A DNA stretch of 64,000 nt from Callipepla californica brunnescens (GCA_023055505.1 JALIRH010000063.1:1939501-2003500), one strand, 5' to 3'. Positions 1-12,919 are shown, numbered from the stretch's first letter. A program made the numbers and translations. The notes: generated by a model not told the origin, from the letters alone.

Positions 1-2737
1 ATAAACCCATGAATCAAATTGGGATTACCACACCCAGAACAGCATGGTCAACATTTCTGCATTGTGTTTAAATGTCCAACTGGTACAGAAATTGCTGCTG
101 GTCTGAAAGAATTGTATCAAAACGGGTGTTCTGTAAGAGGTTTTATAGGCCTGAGCCTGGGATTCCTCTATTATGTTTCAGTAGCTATAAAAACTTTTGC
201 GCTAGATCATAACATTCTGTAGTTGTGAATGCAACAGATTTTACAGAAAATCTGTTTTAGAAATGTCTCAGGGAGTTTTTCAAATAAAGACATTGGCACC
301 GTTTTGTGCTTCCTTGCCTTTGAAGTAAAATTCCCTTACCGACATGCTGCAGCCTTCACCTTAAACTTCCCCGATGGCTTAAAGCCCACCCAAAAATCAG
401 GACTTGAAGTTGTGAACACGACGTTTGTTCATCGGGGGTCTGAGTAAAACCCACAGCAAGGGATCTGGTTGGTGTTCTGTTTGCATATTTGTGTAACATT
501 CATCTCCACATTGCAGCATGTGAGCATCTCGCAGTCTTTAACAGATTTCTCTTCCCACCACTTCCGAAACAAGAAGTGTAATTCCCACGTTACCGTTTGG
601 GATCTGGGAAACAGGCCGCGCAGAGTGATCTTCCTGGCATCAAACTAGACATCTGTAGCACGACAGGGGGCTGAAGGGAGGTCTTCTAAGGCCACAGATG
701 TGTGCCTCGTATTTTAGATCGTCTTCCACCTTCTGTCTTTGGCATAACACAAATGAGAGAAGGAGAGGTGGGATTAAAAATCAAGTTACACGAGCAAATT
801 CTCCCTACAAAGTGCTGCATGTTCAATAGGAGCATGGGGTGAGTGAGAGGGATATTATGCTTCTCAAGCTTCTGAAAATTGCTACAAATGTCTTTGTTAA
901 AAATTTCAGTCATTGATTTCACTTATGAATTTTGGAAGGAAGCACACACGCAGACACAGAAGTCCCTCTCTTGGAACAAGAGCTAAACCTATAAAAGCAA
1001 GAAAATGTGGAAAGCAGGCCTGCAGCAGTGTGGGTTGATATTCTGTCTTTAAATCATTCTGGCACTTGTTTTTCCCCCTCGAGGTGGAAGTGGTAAGCAT
1101 CAAGGCAGAACTGCAGTAGCCCTAAATCAGAGCATGCCTCTGTTTCTAGGTTTACAAACCAGAGTCTTTGCATTTCCAAATAGTTGTCTTGGTGGTTCTC
1201 TACAGTGTTAAGAAGATCGTTTCTGCACAGCTGTTCCCTACACACAAGCCAGCTTCCTTTTTTCTCACCATGCATATTTGAGTACCATTGGCATTTTCTG
1301 ATTTTACCACTACCTTCTTTTCTGGACACATCCAGGCAGCCCCTACTGCCCCAGTGTTTGCAGTCTGAATCTACCATGTTACTTCCTACCCTGGAGAACT
1401 GAGAACTGTATCACCCTCCTGATTTTACAATTGAAGCTGAACTTTGTGAATTCTTTGCTACTCAAAGAGATTTTTATCCTTCCTTTTTCCTAAAATGGCA
1501 TTCTGTCCTCCTGCATCCTCCTTCCCATTATTCATCCTTCCTTCCCCTTTCTTACCTGCCCTATTGCTGAGCTCTTTAATCCGAAGATGACGTGTCAGTG
1601 CCGTCTTCCCTCAGATCCCCTGGCTCTTTTCCTGTAGTCTCCCTGGCTCTACCAAGCCAAATTCTCTCCCCTTTTTTCTCTTTCCTCCCCAGTGTTACAT
1701 CTTCTCTTCTCTCTGTTCCCACATCTGAAATACTCCTTTAAAGCAAGAGTCCCTGTCTTCTTGTGTCATTTTGATCTTCTCACTACTGCCGATCAGGCTA
1801 TTCCAAAATGACAGAAAAATATCTCTGGCCTGTTCATCTCAATTAGCGTAACAGCGAGAGCGGGCAGCTACAACAAGTGTTGGAAAATCAAAGAGAGAAG
1901 GATGTGTGCAAAGTGCATCCCCACTTCCAAACTCAAGGATGGTGAATCATGGTGCGTGCAGCTCATGAGGCGGTGACAGCATATTGTCATGATGCTGCAT
2001 GTCCTCATTTCATGGTGAGCACTGAAAACTGGTTGGATCACCCCAAAGCCGCCCTTGTCTCGTGCTCTATCTAGGGAGACTGCAGCATGGTGCTTTCCTC
2101 TAGGTGTGCCCTCCTGATCATGTCTGTGGCTGCAGGAGATGAGCGGCACATGTCTTCAGTGTGATGACACGCCTCTCCCAAGGTTAATTCCTGTGTGAGA
2201 GGTGGGTGGCATTTTTCCAGAAGACAGACATCTGCCACAGCTCCCTGAGTGCATGGCCAAGGTAGCTTATGACTCATGCATGCCCAGGGGCTGAATGCGT
2301 AACAAATTCTTGGCAGGGCTGACATGCCAAGTGCAGTAAAAAGTCCTGTGAGAATGGCAGCGGATCAGGCCCTGCCATGTCTTTGGGCATGAGCAAGGCA
2401 AGAAGGGCACACCAAAAGGTAAAGCCAAACACAGGTTACCAACTCACAGCGGTGCATGTATTCCACTTGTAGCCATCCCACTCAGTGCTCTCGCACCAGG
2501 CAGATGGCACTTGCTGCAAGCAAAGCACTCCAGACGTGATGGGCACTGAGAAAGGAACTCAGTTTATTCCCACTAACATGCCACCCTCAGCCGTGCCCTA
2601 GCAGTCTGTGCACCAAGGGGCTGAGCGTGCCTGTGTGCTGGGCATGGACAAAGTCATGCAACAGTGTCAGTGATGACAGTAAAGGGCAATAAAGGATACA
2701 GCTGTGACAAATTTCAAACAAATAAACATTCAGGTAA
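1..2737. other. Unassigned noncoding sequence
   Basis: No exon, RNA gene or mobile element is recognisable. The open frames are short (about 108 codons at most), lie on both strands, overlap each other and show no domain. Two local features stand out. A perfect 9-bp inverted repeat with a 4-base loop lies at 234-255. The plus strand is rich in C and T at about 1471-1725. Absence of a recognised gene does not exclude a short noncoding exon or an enhancer. Confidence 0.6.
1471..1725 (+). repeat. Pyrimidine-rich low-complexity tract
   Basis: The plus strand is made largely of C and T runs at about 1471-1560 and again at 1600-1725, broken by a mixed stretch around 1565-1600. It has no clean repeat unit, so it is a compositional tract and not a microsatellite. 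Such tracts are common in vertebrate intergenic and intronic DNA. Confidence 0.5.
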
Positions 2738-2797
2738 GAACTGGACTGGATAATCTCCAGAGGTCCCTTCCAACCCCTATGACTCTGTGATTCTGTA
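2738..2797 (+). mobile_element. CR1 LINE, 3' end fragment
   Basis: The segment matches the conserved 3' end of avian CR1 retrotransposons: a CTGGACTGGATAATCTCCAG block, then AGGTCCCTTCCAACCCCTAT, then two short copies related to ATTCTGTG. CR1 inserts by target-primed reverse transcription and is usually 5' truncated, so a piece of about 60 bases containing only the tail is typical. It has no coding capacity. Orientation is plus because the terminal octamer-like repeats are at the right-hand end. Confidence 0.85.
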
Positions 2798-3308
2798 ATG
2801 TATTCATTACTTGCCTCTAGATAGCTAATTATTTTCAGTCTTGATGTCTTCCACCTTGCTGAAATGGCTCCCATTGCTCCCTTGCAGACAGAGCCACTTG
2901 CTTTGTGTAATCCTTGAAGGCCTGGGTTTCATGAGGCCTGTAGGGTTTTTTGTTCAGGTGACAATCTTTGCAGAATCCAGCCCCTCTTCCTGTGACGTGC
3001 CACAACAGTCTGCAATATCATGTCCTGCTTAGCGTTCAGGGAAGCAGCATGGAGTTTTCAGCATGATTTATATATTTTTTGCACTCAAACCGTATAACAG
3101 GCTGGCTTCTTGTGCAAGAAATGGGAAAAAAAGAGGAGGATTTGAAAAAGAATGGGGATCTAAATTTCTATTTTGTCCTTAAAACTGTACAGAAAGAACA
3201 GGAAGAGACTCTCTAGATAGGTGCAGAAGGAGGCTGAGCTCTGGCACTGCTCTTTCAGGAAGAAATTCTGCCATGCAAATTTCTCTACGTTAGGCTATAA
3301 AAGATAAT
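2798..3308. other. Unassigned noncoding sequence
   Basis: Nothing recognisable beyond ordinary unique-looking sequence; open frames are 63 codons or less. Confidence 0.55.
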
Positions 3309-3440
3309 AGGTCTAATGGTTAAGCTAAGAGTATCAGGAGACCTTATTTCTAGCCCTAATTATATCACAAATTATCTGCCTTTCCTTAGGCAAATCCCTT
3401 GATTATGTAGCGCTGCAATTTTCCAGTCAGTAAAATGTTT
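3309..3440 (+). mobile_element. MIR-like (CORE-SINE) remnant
   Basis: The order of diverged blocks resembles a tRNA-derived MIR-type SINE. It runs from a GGTCTAATGGTTAAG-like start, through an 'agtatcaggagacctta' block and a 'ccttaggcaaatccctt' block, to 'ccagtcagtaaaatg'. These correspond to the anticodon-side tRNA region, the CORE segment and the start of the tail. The copy is old and heavily mutated. It is not transcriptionally meaningful by itself, although such remnants are sometimes co-opted as regulatory DNA. Confidence 0.55.
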
Positions 3441-6400
3441 AGACACCTCTACAGTACTGAGATACACAGACAAAAAACATTCCTGTCCTCACGTGGCATG
3501 ATGCATTCATAAAGATTCGTGCGTGCTGAAGTTCAGACCAAAGTTGATGGACAAAGTTTGCAATGCTTTATTGCATTCCGAATTGCCTCTTTATTAGTTC
3601 AACAACAATACCTGTGAGCACTCTATTTTATAAGCCCTTTATAAGCCCTATAAGATACCTTCTGTTGGTATTGGCTTACAGTTTCTCAAGTCTATCTAAG
3701 TTTGTAACTATGTTTATTGCAAAATGAAAATCAATAACAGAAGCTTTAAAAAAAAAAAAAGAAGAAGAAGAAAAAACAGCATTATATGTTGAAATAGAAG
3801 GGCAAGGAATCCCATGCATCTGTGCTGCTTTTCAAATGACCTGACAATAAAGTCCCATCTTTGTCATAGAAATCAAGCTGCTTCGTGTCTGCATTGTTTG
3901 GGCTACACACAGGGTGAGCCTGTTTCCCCAGTCAAGCCTTGCTCCAGGTTTGCATGCTGACTCTAGCTACCACCATACTGTGACAAAGAAAAGAGGTATC
4001 CGGTCACCAATGTGGTCCCAGGGCCTGGGAGACCGCAAGGGAGAAAAAGGGTATTTTTCAAATCAGTTCCCCATGAAATCACTGGAACTAGCGCTGTCCT
4101 GGGGGATAATAGAATGGATCATTAGGTGCCTTAAAAAGTTCATATTGGATTTTGAAGCCACCCCGCAAGATGAGAAACCAGTAGTTTAGGCAAATAAATA
4201 AAAGTCTGTGAACCCTCTTTAAGCTGTGAATACAGGGGCAAAAGGGTTGTGAGAAGAAAGAGATTCCATTCTTCATAAATGATATGGTTGTAAGTCCCTC
4301 CCTTCCACTTCAAATCCTTCTTTTTCTTCCCCAGTGATTTAATCACATAAGGTACTGTAAATCAGATTGCTTCTTTTTCTCCTCAGGTATGAGTTAGCTC
4401 TCAATTAGGCTATTGGCGATTGTGAACTGCATCCTACAAATAGTTTGGGATATCCTATATGTTCAAACCTGTATCTTTTACCAGCATTCCACGAATGTGC
4501 TTCTGGCCTCCCAGACCTATTGCTGAATTCATTGGAATTCATTCTCAATCATGGGAAAGAGCAATTAAATTAACAGTATTTTAGTTTTCTATCTCAACTT
4601 TTCATTGGGGTAAGAAAACTGGATATATGGAAGACAGTGCCAAGCTGAGCGACTGGATCATTCAGGCTAGGTTATTTTCTTTCTGTGCTTCCCTGATGTA
4701 CATCACAGCACACAATCCACCATCTATTTCCAGCTGAGACACAAACCTGGTGGGAGGGTCCAATATCTTTATGGAGACCACTGGGCATTCTCCAGAGATA
4801 CTGCCCCATCACTCTAAACAGGCGTTGTTCCTTTACATGATGAATTAATATCATTGTGTTCTGATGGCACCAAGAGGCACAGCAGCACTGCATCACGTTG
4901 CAGTGGCACGTCCCTACTAGGAGAATCTACTCTACCCACTTACTTATGCGACCAGTCATAGGAAGGGAGCTGACTGCAGTTTCCAGCTGCCATCACAATG
5001 TTGGCATCTCGCTTGGCTGTGCATGGCATTGGATGGAACCCTTGGCACTCCTGAAAGGCAGATGTGGAACTGGTGCGAGCTGACTGTTCGTCTGAGGGGA
5101 ATGTTTCCCAAGCTGTCCTGGGATAATGGTAATATATGTCTTTGTTTGACAGCCAATGAAATAAATGCACAGAATTATTGTCAACATCTGGAAATATAAC
5201 CTAAGAATTCTGGTGCCTCTAGGCAGTGCTGACTAATATTTACTGCTAAGCTTTTTCTTTTTGGGGAGATATTTACCAAGACTCATATAAGCCTCGGTTA
5301 TGAAAACTTCTTCCCAGCCAGGATTTTTCATAGGATGATTGAAAACATCCAGGGGAAAGGTGTAAACTTTGCAGACTCCTTTCGCAGCACAGACTTCGAT
5401 TGCTTGGTGTCTTCCGTCCTGTTTTCAATCAGTCTCTGCAGTTTAGGATAGCTCTTTGGAATGAAAAGTAAAGCCCTATCCAAGGTACTGCACTACTCCA
5501 AACTCCCAACAGAGCAAAGCACACCTAACACTTAAGCTCAGAAACGGGCCCTTTTCCACTGCTAGCTATTTTTTCATGTGAGCAGTATAAAGCAAAATGG
5601 AAATGATTCCCGGACTAGCTAGTGTGACTTGGCTTATAACATCAAACAGAAAGGCGGAGAACAAAACGTTAGTTTCATGCTAGCTATGGTAAACAACATG
5701 AGACTGCCTGAGAGCTGCAGCCAGGTCCCAGGCAAAACAAGGTCTTTGCTAAACAACATCAACACAGTAACTAAAATGTGAATAGCTAAACTGTGCAAAC
5801 GGAACCGCCAAATGAAAGGAAAGCACTGAATTATTTGAATGTTCTTCAAACCCAATTTAAATTTCACCCACTACTGAGACCTCCATTTACTGGCATCATA
5901 ACTAATAATGGGAATGCTGCTGAAACGTCAGTTTTAGTGAGAAGCCCATTAAGAGACTGAGGGGGAAAAAAAGAGACATCATACAAGAAAACCAGCCATT
6001 TACAACATGGCATATAAGCTCCTTGCATAGAAATACAAAATAGCTGGAAATAAAAGCCAGGCAGTAAACTGTCCTTTTTCCAGCACATTCAGTAATCACA
6101 TCCATCCAGAGCTTCACACAGGAAGCCCTGAATATAAATATTCTACAGCAGATGCTGTACTGGCATTAAAGTTCCCTGTTGGGGGACTGGATGATTCAAA
6201 GGGTATTAGAAAATCTGTACGCCTTCAAGATACTGGTCTGAAATCAGCCCAGGTTAATTTTGGTGTGGAAGTCATTTCCATCTGAGAGGATTTTTTAGCC
6301 AGCTGGAAATGAACTGGAGGTCTGTTATGTCCCAGTCTCAGCTGGCAACTCTACAGAGATGCTGATATATCAGGGAGACTGATCTGTTCCTAAATCCTGC

Positions 6401-8569
6401 TGAGATTTCTGGCTTGTGTAAGCATGGCGCTTCTTAGGAGGCAGGCATTCCCGTGCAGTGCTGTGCGTGCATGCTCTTACTCCAAATTAAAGGTTATAGA
6501 GACTGAACAAATCCCTGCATGTCAGCTGAGCTGTGTGCATATTTCTGTTCCCTGCCCCCAGCTGCAAGGCAAAGTATGCCAGCGTAAACTATCAGCAAAC
6601 AAAGCCTGGTGCCATGGGGTGGGTGGCACACTTACCCTCTTACCAAGTGGGATCTGCCCCCTGTGGCATCTGCGTCCAAGCTGGCTTCACCATTTAACCA
6701 CAGTGAGCACGAAAGGTTGCACACAGGGTTAAGGTTAAGTTTCACAACTGGCTGAACATTTATAGAAGCAAGTTTTCCTCTCTCCTTGCTCTGCTCTAGT
6801 TACTGCCAACAAGGATCCCAAAGCCCCGGAGAGTGCTAGAACACTCTGCGCCTTCTCTAAACACTGCCAGCTGTGTGATCTTGGGATTTTCAAGTGCTTC
6901 ATTTCATATTTTCCCGTGTTGCCTCCCATCACCTGTTTTCTAGCCCATTCCTCTGGCATTTTGTGCCCTTTGAAGGAACTGTCTAGCAGATTCTTTGAAA
7001 TCAACAATATTTCCTATGTAAGTGTCATAAAAAGTGCTATTACTCTGCGTGCAGCCTTGCTCTTAGTCATTGGGGAGCTGGGAAACAAAGTTGAAGGTCT
7101 TTCCAAGCAATCGAACCCCACAACAACCTGGTGGACCTCAGAATGAATTCCTCATTGACCATTGCTGTTCTGCAGTCAGCACACAGGGCATCCCCACACA
7201 GTTTGAGCCTGAGAATTGAACCCCAGTACAAATTAGGTTTGTTTGGCATGAGTTGTTTTATGTACAGTACTCTTGATGTTGTTTTATTTACGAATCTTGC
7301 TATTTCAGCCCATTCATTCAAGCTCGCTTTTATAAGAGGTTCCACAGAGCTCAGCTCTGCTGTCATAGATGGGTAGGCCAGTAACTTTTCTATTCAGTGA
7401 ATGCTGCCACTCTGATTTGAAATCAGGGGTCTAATGATTAGAGTCAGTTCTCATAATTCCATCAAAGATCGGATCTAAACAGAATGAGTGATATTTTCAT
7501 GGCTGATAACTTTTTTAAGCTGGGTTAACATGAGATATCTTCTAACACGAACAAATTGTTAGCAACACGAAACATTACACTCTGGCTGGTCTGCTACCCC
7601 TCGTCTACTATGTCCCTAAAATATCCCAAGGCAGATATGCCACATTGCACACAATATGCTTATTAGCACAGTTAGGAGCCATTAGGGAGAGCTAGCAGAA
7701 GTGTTGTTAAAAGGCCTGATGATAAGGAAAATAATCTGGTGCCACTCAAAAAATGCAAATATGATATTGTAGATGGCATAACAGGACTAGGTTTATGTCC
7801 ATTACTGATACTACAAAAAGGAAAAATCTGGTGCCAACATCAGTCCCATAAGGGTTTTGGAAACCCCTTTAACTCCATGGAATGCAAATTATTTGAACCT
7901 GGTGATTTGTTAGGTCCACACTTTTTAAACAGTCAGCGTGAATCTGATTTCTGAGCTTGTAAAGTCATCAGGGCAAGAACAGCCTGCAGAGATGAGTTCA
8001 GGGGATCCTGATCCCAACCAGAACTTCTGAAGAGCAGCAATGAAAAGCCAGTGACACATTCCTCTACGGTGCATGCTTGCAGCTTGTGTATCTGGTCACC
8101 ATCACCATTCTCCTTAACATGACATGACTCAGCTCCTGTTTCTCACAGATGGATCTTTCTTACACAAATAAACTTCTCTCGAAGATCCCCTCCAAAAGGG
8201 GTATGGCGTCTTCCCTGATATTCTCAGTTACTGTGTTTTCATTGATTTGACTTTGCTTTATGCACAAACAGTGGTGGCAATTTTGTTCTATTTTGATACT
8301 ATCTGGAGATCCCATCAGGAAGTTTCCTAGTCCTCAGGGTTTCCCATACAACAGCGCCAACTAGACAGGTTTGCAACCCAGAAAGTAAAGCTAAACAGCT
8401 ATGAAATTATCATTTTTAAGCCAAATTGTCAAAATTCATATGTATGTATGAATGATTTTTCATTGAGATTCATGTTACACATCTGGAAAAAGTAAATATT
8501 ATTATGTCCACTTCACTGCAGTAGGAACTCAAGATTCTTAACCCCATTGGAAAGTCAGTGATATTAGTC
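3441..8569. other. Unassigned noncoding sequence
   Basis: This 5-kb stretch holds many short open frames on both strands (about 100 codons at most), none with a recognisable domain. It includes an A-rich run with GAA units at 3748-3776. Two ATGCAAAT octamers, 128 bases apart, lie at 7753-7760 and 7881-7888. No splice-supported exon was identified by eye. Confidence 0.55.
3748..3776 (+). repeat. A-rich / GAA simple repeat
   Basis: A run of 13 A residues is followed by three to four GAA units and another A run. No LINE or SINE body is recognisable immediately upstream, so it is annotated only as a simple repeat. Confidence 0.85.
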
Positions 8570-8650
8570 TTGGAAAATAAGACTGGAAGAGACCTCAAGA
8601 GAGCATCTAGCATGTTTCTTGGTCTCAGCACAGGAATAATCATATTTAAG
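8570..8650 (-). mobile_element. Old CR1-like LINE 3' remnant
   Basis: The block 'gactggaagagacctcaag' followed by 'agcatctag' resembles the reverse complement of an old sauropsid CR1 3' region, in which a '...gaagggacctcaagaggtcatctagtc...' pattern recurs. Divergence is high and only about 80 bases can be followed. It lies about 300 bases before a decayed LTR. A random match is possible. Confidence 0.4.
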
Positions 8651-8937
8651 TCTAAACCTCAATGGTCACTAGCTCTAACTGTGACTTATTTAGTGATAAC
8701 TTTGACATATTAGCTTTGAAAGCAGTTCTCTCATGTAAAAGAAACCAGTATTTATAACCAGCAGATAGTTTTGATGTGCACAAGATCTGCTATGAAATGT
8801 TCAGTGGTTAGTAGGATCCATGCTGCCCAGCTATTGAAGTTTCCACTTAGCCCTAGACTGTGTTTTAATCCTGATCATAATTATTAGAGCTTCTCTTCTT
8901 AGCGTATGTACTCCTCTTTCACTGTCCTTGGAGATGG

Positions 8938-9446
8938 TTGTGGTTTAACCTGGCAGGTGGCCGAGCACCACAAGGTCGTTGTCTGTCTCTCTGCTTCCCA
9001 GTGGGATGGGGGAGAGAATTGAAAGGGGGATAAAACAAAATAGAACTTGTAGGTTGAGATAAAACTGTTCGCTAAGTCAGAGAAAAGGGAAAGGATAATA
9101 ATTATGACAAATACATACTTACATGAATGCATATAGCAAGTGGTACACAAACAACTGCTCACCACCATCTGACCAGTGCCCATCTAGCCCTCCATCTTCA
9201 GAAATCCTTCCATGTGGTGTCACATGGTATAGAATATCCCTTTGGCCAATTTCAGTCAGCTGTCCTAACTCTGTTCCCTCCCCACTCCTTGAGCCCCTTT
9301 CTGTGCATGCCCTTGGCTCTGTACAACACTGCTTAGTAGCAGCTATAAACATCAGTGTGTTATCAGCTTTGCTTTTCTCCTAGAACAGAACATAGCATCA
9401 TACCAGACACTCTGAAGAAAACAATTCTGTCACAGCTGAAACTAAG
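8938..9446 (-). mobile_element. Degraded solo LTR of an avian endogenous retrovirus
   Basis: Several blocks in the right order resemble a common avian ERV long terminal repeat read in reverse. They are 'gtggtttaacctggcagg' at the left edge, a 'cccagtgggatgggggagagaa' block, 'cttgtaggttgagataaa', then 'catggtatagaatatccctttgg' and 'cagctgtcctaactctgttccc', and a right edge near 'gtcacagctgaaacta'. No gag, pol or env sequence is recognisable on either side, so it is probably a solo LTR left by recombination. The copy is old and has small deletions. Its ends are approximate and no target-site duplication was confirmed. Short open frames inside it are incidental. Confidence 0.7.
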
Positions 9447-10016
9447 AGATGCAGAAGACTTCATCTGTTACTTCTGTACACACTACCAGTGCTGGGAAGG
9501 AGTCTAATCTTTTCTGAATTGGGAACCAACCTGAATTTATCCCAGCACCTGCTCTGTACTCTGTTTATTGCAATTAAATGTCAAATAATATCTTGAAGCA
9601 AGAAGATGATAGATAAATGTTGGACAGATACACCTGCAAACAATTTAATTGAAAATTGAACTGCATTTTGAAGTTTTTTGTGGCAGATTTATGTGCCCTG
9701 TGTATTGTAGTTCAGTCTGCAATAATCAGAAATCCTCTTTGATCTGGTATCCTTACTGGCTTTCCTGCAGGAAGTCAAGGTAAGTACACAGACCACCTGT
9801 GCTCTTTGAGAAGGTCTTTCCAACTTTATCTATGCAGCTCTTGCGAAGTTGGTTCTTTGTATTCATTCAGTGGACTACTCAGAAATATAAGACTCAACTT
9901 TGTCATCAGTATGAAACTGATTATGACTTCAGTCAGAGCTTGCTTGTGACTGCAAGCTTTTAACACAGTCCTTGCTCCTGCATTCCTAAGAACAAGAGGC
10001 TTCAGAGAGCCCAGGA

Positions 10017-10100
10017 ATCTGGCCCAGCAGTTACAGCACTGCCTTGGGAAACATGAGAGCTACAATCTGCATTTGGCTTTGCTATCATCTCCTCTATGAT
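10017..10100 (+). mobile_element. MIR-like SINE remnant (5' part)
   Basis: The blocks 'ggcccagcagttacagcactgcc' (split here) and 'gggaaacatgagagct', then 'tttggctttgctatc', resemble the tRNA-like head and early CORE region of a MIR-type element in plus orientation. The tail is not evident. Divergence is high. Confidence 0.4.
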
Positions 10101-11455
10101 GTTTCTTGTCCCTGGAACCAGTCCAGCTGCACCTTGTTTTTCGTCTGGTCACCAAGGCTCTAATGTAGTAGTCCTAATAAAAGCAACGCAGTAGGTGCAG
10201 GCAGTGTGGACTCATCTTTGCTCAGCAGTGCAATAGCTTCTTGGAAGCAAGCAGAGGTGCAAAATATAACTAACTACCTCTCTTATCGAAATCAGCAGGA
10301 GAAGTCAAAGCTGTAGTATCATCTCACTTAGCGTGAGTGAGTCCTGGTGCAAAGCCCTTTTGCAGTAGTTTGATCAGTTCTGACATCTCTGTCTTAGGAA
10401 ATTGAAGAAGCTGAAGATGTTGAAGCTAGGTGACTAGCCCAGGATGCACTGACTCCATTTCAGAGCGAGGTCAGAATATTTCTCCCTGAACTCCTCTGGT
10501 CTCATGATGTCTTGTTCTTCCTCAATCTCTGCCGCAGAATACCGACAGAAAAAAACATAACCTGCCAAAATCTCTGACCAGAAGTCCCAACCAAAGCAAT
10601 TAGAAGCATTATTGGAAGGAAACCAAGTAATGTCTCCCTGTTTGGTAAGAAGGGGCCCAGAATATGGCTCTTCTGGGGGGGTTGGATAGGGCTGCCCAAA
10701 GATGGCATTCAAAACACCAGTATCATTCTGTGTTCTTTTTATTGTCTTTCATTATTTCTTTCCTGCAGCATTTGTCACTTATTCAGTCTATCTTCCATTT
10801 TCTTATGATCAGATTGAATTATTTTGGTCACTTCGCTTGTAATCTTTAGGTCTATTTTTTCTCAAATAATATTTTGTGCCTAAATAAAATATTAACATAT
10901 ATTACTGGTAGCAAGGCCTGCAGTTAAGAAGACTCAGCTTTCTCACACATGGCATCATTTGGGAATGGAAATCTGTCTTTTGCCATCTCCAGAAAAAAAA
11001 TCTAATCCTTTCAAAGGAGAAAAAAGACAGTGAGATTAAGAAGGGGGACTTGGAGCAAGAATCGGGGAGCTGCATAAGAGAGCTAGCATTGAAGCCATCA
11101 GACACAGCGGCGCAGGGAATGGTAATAGCAGTAAGCAGAGTTACTGTGGCAGCTAGAATGGCATGAAGAGGTGGCAGGGAAAGAGCCCCAAGGCTGGATG
11201 GGCATGCAGAAGAAAGATGTCAGCTTATAGGCCAAGTGGGTTTCTCCATTTCTTAACTCTAAAGAAAATAATTACATGTAAAAGATTTCTAAGTTTGCTA
11301 ATTTGGCAACAATCATGATCAAGAAGGCATGAATGAACCGGGTTGCAAAGATCAAAATTGGGCAAAAGTCTGCTCAACAGATTTGCAGGTAGGACTTGAA
11401 TGTGTGCATCCATAAAACTAGAGACATGGGAGCTCTTCTTAAGTCTGCCAAAAGA

Positions 11456-11545
11456 ACTGTATGACCCCAGGCAATCTATTAACCTCTCCGCACCTCAACT
11501 TCTCCATCTATATCAAAGAGTGAGGAGGACGTATTTTGTACTTGA
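11456..11545 (+). mobile_element. MIR-like SINE remnant (CORE and tail)
   Basis: The order 'ctgtatgaccccaggcaat', then 'attaacctctccgcacctca', then 'cttctccatctatatcaaag', closely follows the CORE-to-tail layout of MIR elements (a gacc-ttgggcaa block, a cttaacctct block, a cagtttccccatct block). It may extend weakly to about 11580. The upstream tRNA-like head is not clear. Confidence 0.6.
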
Positions 11546-12893
11546 CAGGTTTGTAGATCACTGAGGCCTATGAGATACACCCAAGGGTAGCTCACATGAG
11601 CCGGTTAGTCCTGCATGGCTACGTGGCAGAGTCGTCGTTTCCATTTTATGCACCACCCAGTGCAGTCAGAATAATGGTCAGTTAGTTTCAGCTCTGGCAG
11701 CCCATTAATACGCGCCCTGGCATCTCTCAGTGCTGCATCCGAGAACTAATCTGCCTCCAGTCTCAGCTAATTGGAAAAGGTTTTTTTTTTTCTCTATGTT
11801 ATGTGGATTTCCAGAGTTAAATCTTGAGTGATAGACAGTGCTGTCACAGCAGCATTAAGTGTTTAGAGGGTGATTATTCTTGAAAGACTTCCATTTTTCA
11901 AACTTCTGCTTTTCGAAAAAGCTGCGGAAATAAATGAGACCACCAAGAGCTAAACGATACTTTGAGCTTCACAACAATGATCTCCACAAAGAGGATGCAA
12001 TAGCCCCAAGCCTTGCCCATTGCATTTACAATTACAAGAATCTGCAGTTTCCTCGTGTCACTGCTGGCATTTAGGGGCTCGGCATCACCTAAAATCCTAT
12101 TCATAATAGTCAGCGTGCCCCTGAGAGAAATCACTCTCAAAATGTCAATATACTTTTTGTAACCTTTCTATTTAATAAAAAAAGAGACAGCTTCAATTAG
12201 TGAGGAGTATTTGATATAAATTAGATTATTTTAAAAGTTCCAGCAATGTTATCAGATATTTTTAGTAAATGAACAGCTGTCACTTTGGCAACATTTATAC
12301 CCTTCGACTTACTGTTTTTTAATTTTTATTCCTGGTCACTTATTCTGTATGAGTTAAACCACACTCGTAATTTCTCACTATAACCAACCAGAACTATGCC
12401 TGTTAAGAAGATGAATAAGGAATATTCAGTATTTATGGCCCGACTGCTGTGTGCAGCTAAACTCTCAGCTACGTGGAAGATGAAACTTGCCCTGTAAAGT
12501 CCGTATGCCCTCAATCCAGGGATCGGTGTAAATGGGATTGACTCTGTGGAAAGGCAGAAATGGGCCCAGCTGAGAACAGCAATCCACTTAGTTGTCTTGG
12601 CAAAGGAATCCAGCATGTCATGCTCAGGTGATGCATGGGCAGCCCAGGCTGCAAGCAGTGACCAGGCAGTTCTGCTGTTGTGCCTCCCGAGATGTACACT
12701 CTCTGTTAAGTGGTTAAATCCCAAACTTTGCTATCAGCAGAGACAGAAAAGCAGATTTCTTCCTAGCAGCATGGATTTGACATGTCTTCTTACTCGTCCA
12801 TTCTCCTGGTCTTCAATCAGTACCAGGGCTTGAGCACTTCCTTTCCTCTTATTCCCTAAAGGAATATTTAACTTGCATTTTAGCAAAAACCTC

Positions 12894-12919
12894 TTATTAT
12901 TAATATTATTATTATTATA
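12894..12919 (+). repeat. (ATT)n microsatellite
   Basis: A short interrupted array of TTA/ATT triplets, about eight units, with one AAT interruption. Simple repeats of this kind are common and often polymorphic in length. Confidence 0.85.

Noticed and set aside
234..255. 9-bp hairpin as a terminator or small RNA
   Set aside because: No gene next to it, no T tract, and a stem of this size is not rare in 64 kb.
10395..10450. Possible MIR-like remnant on the minus strand
   Set aside because: Only one block ('ggtgactagcccagg') resembles the family; too short to support.
12326..12724. 132-codon minus-strand frame with hydrophobic stretches
   Set aside because: No recognisable family, overlapped by frames on both strands, AT-rich sequence gives hydrophobic residues by default.
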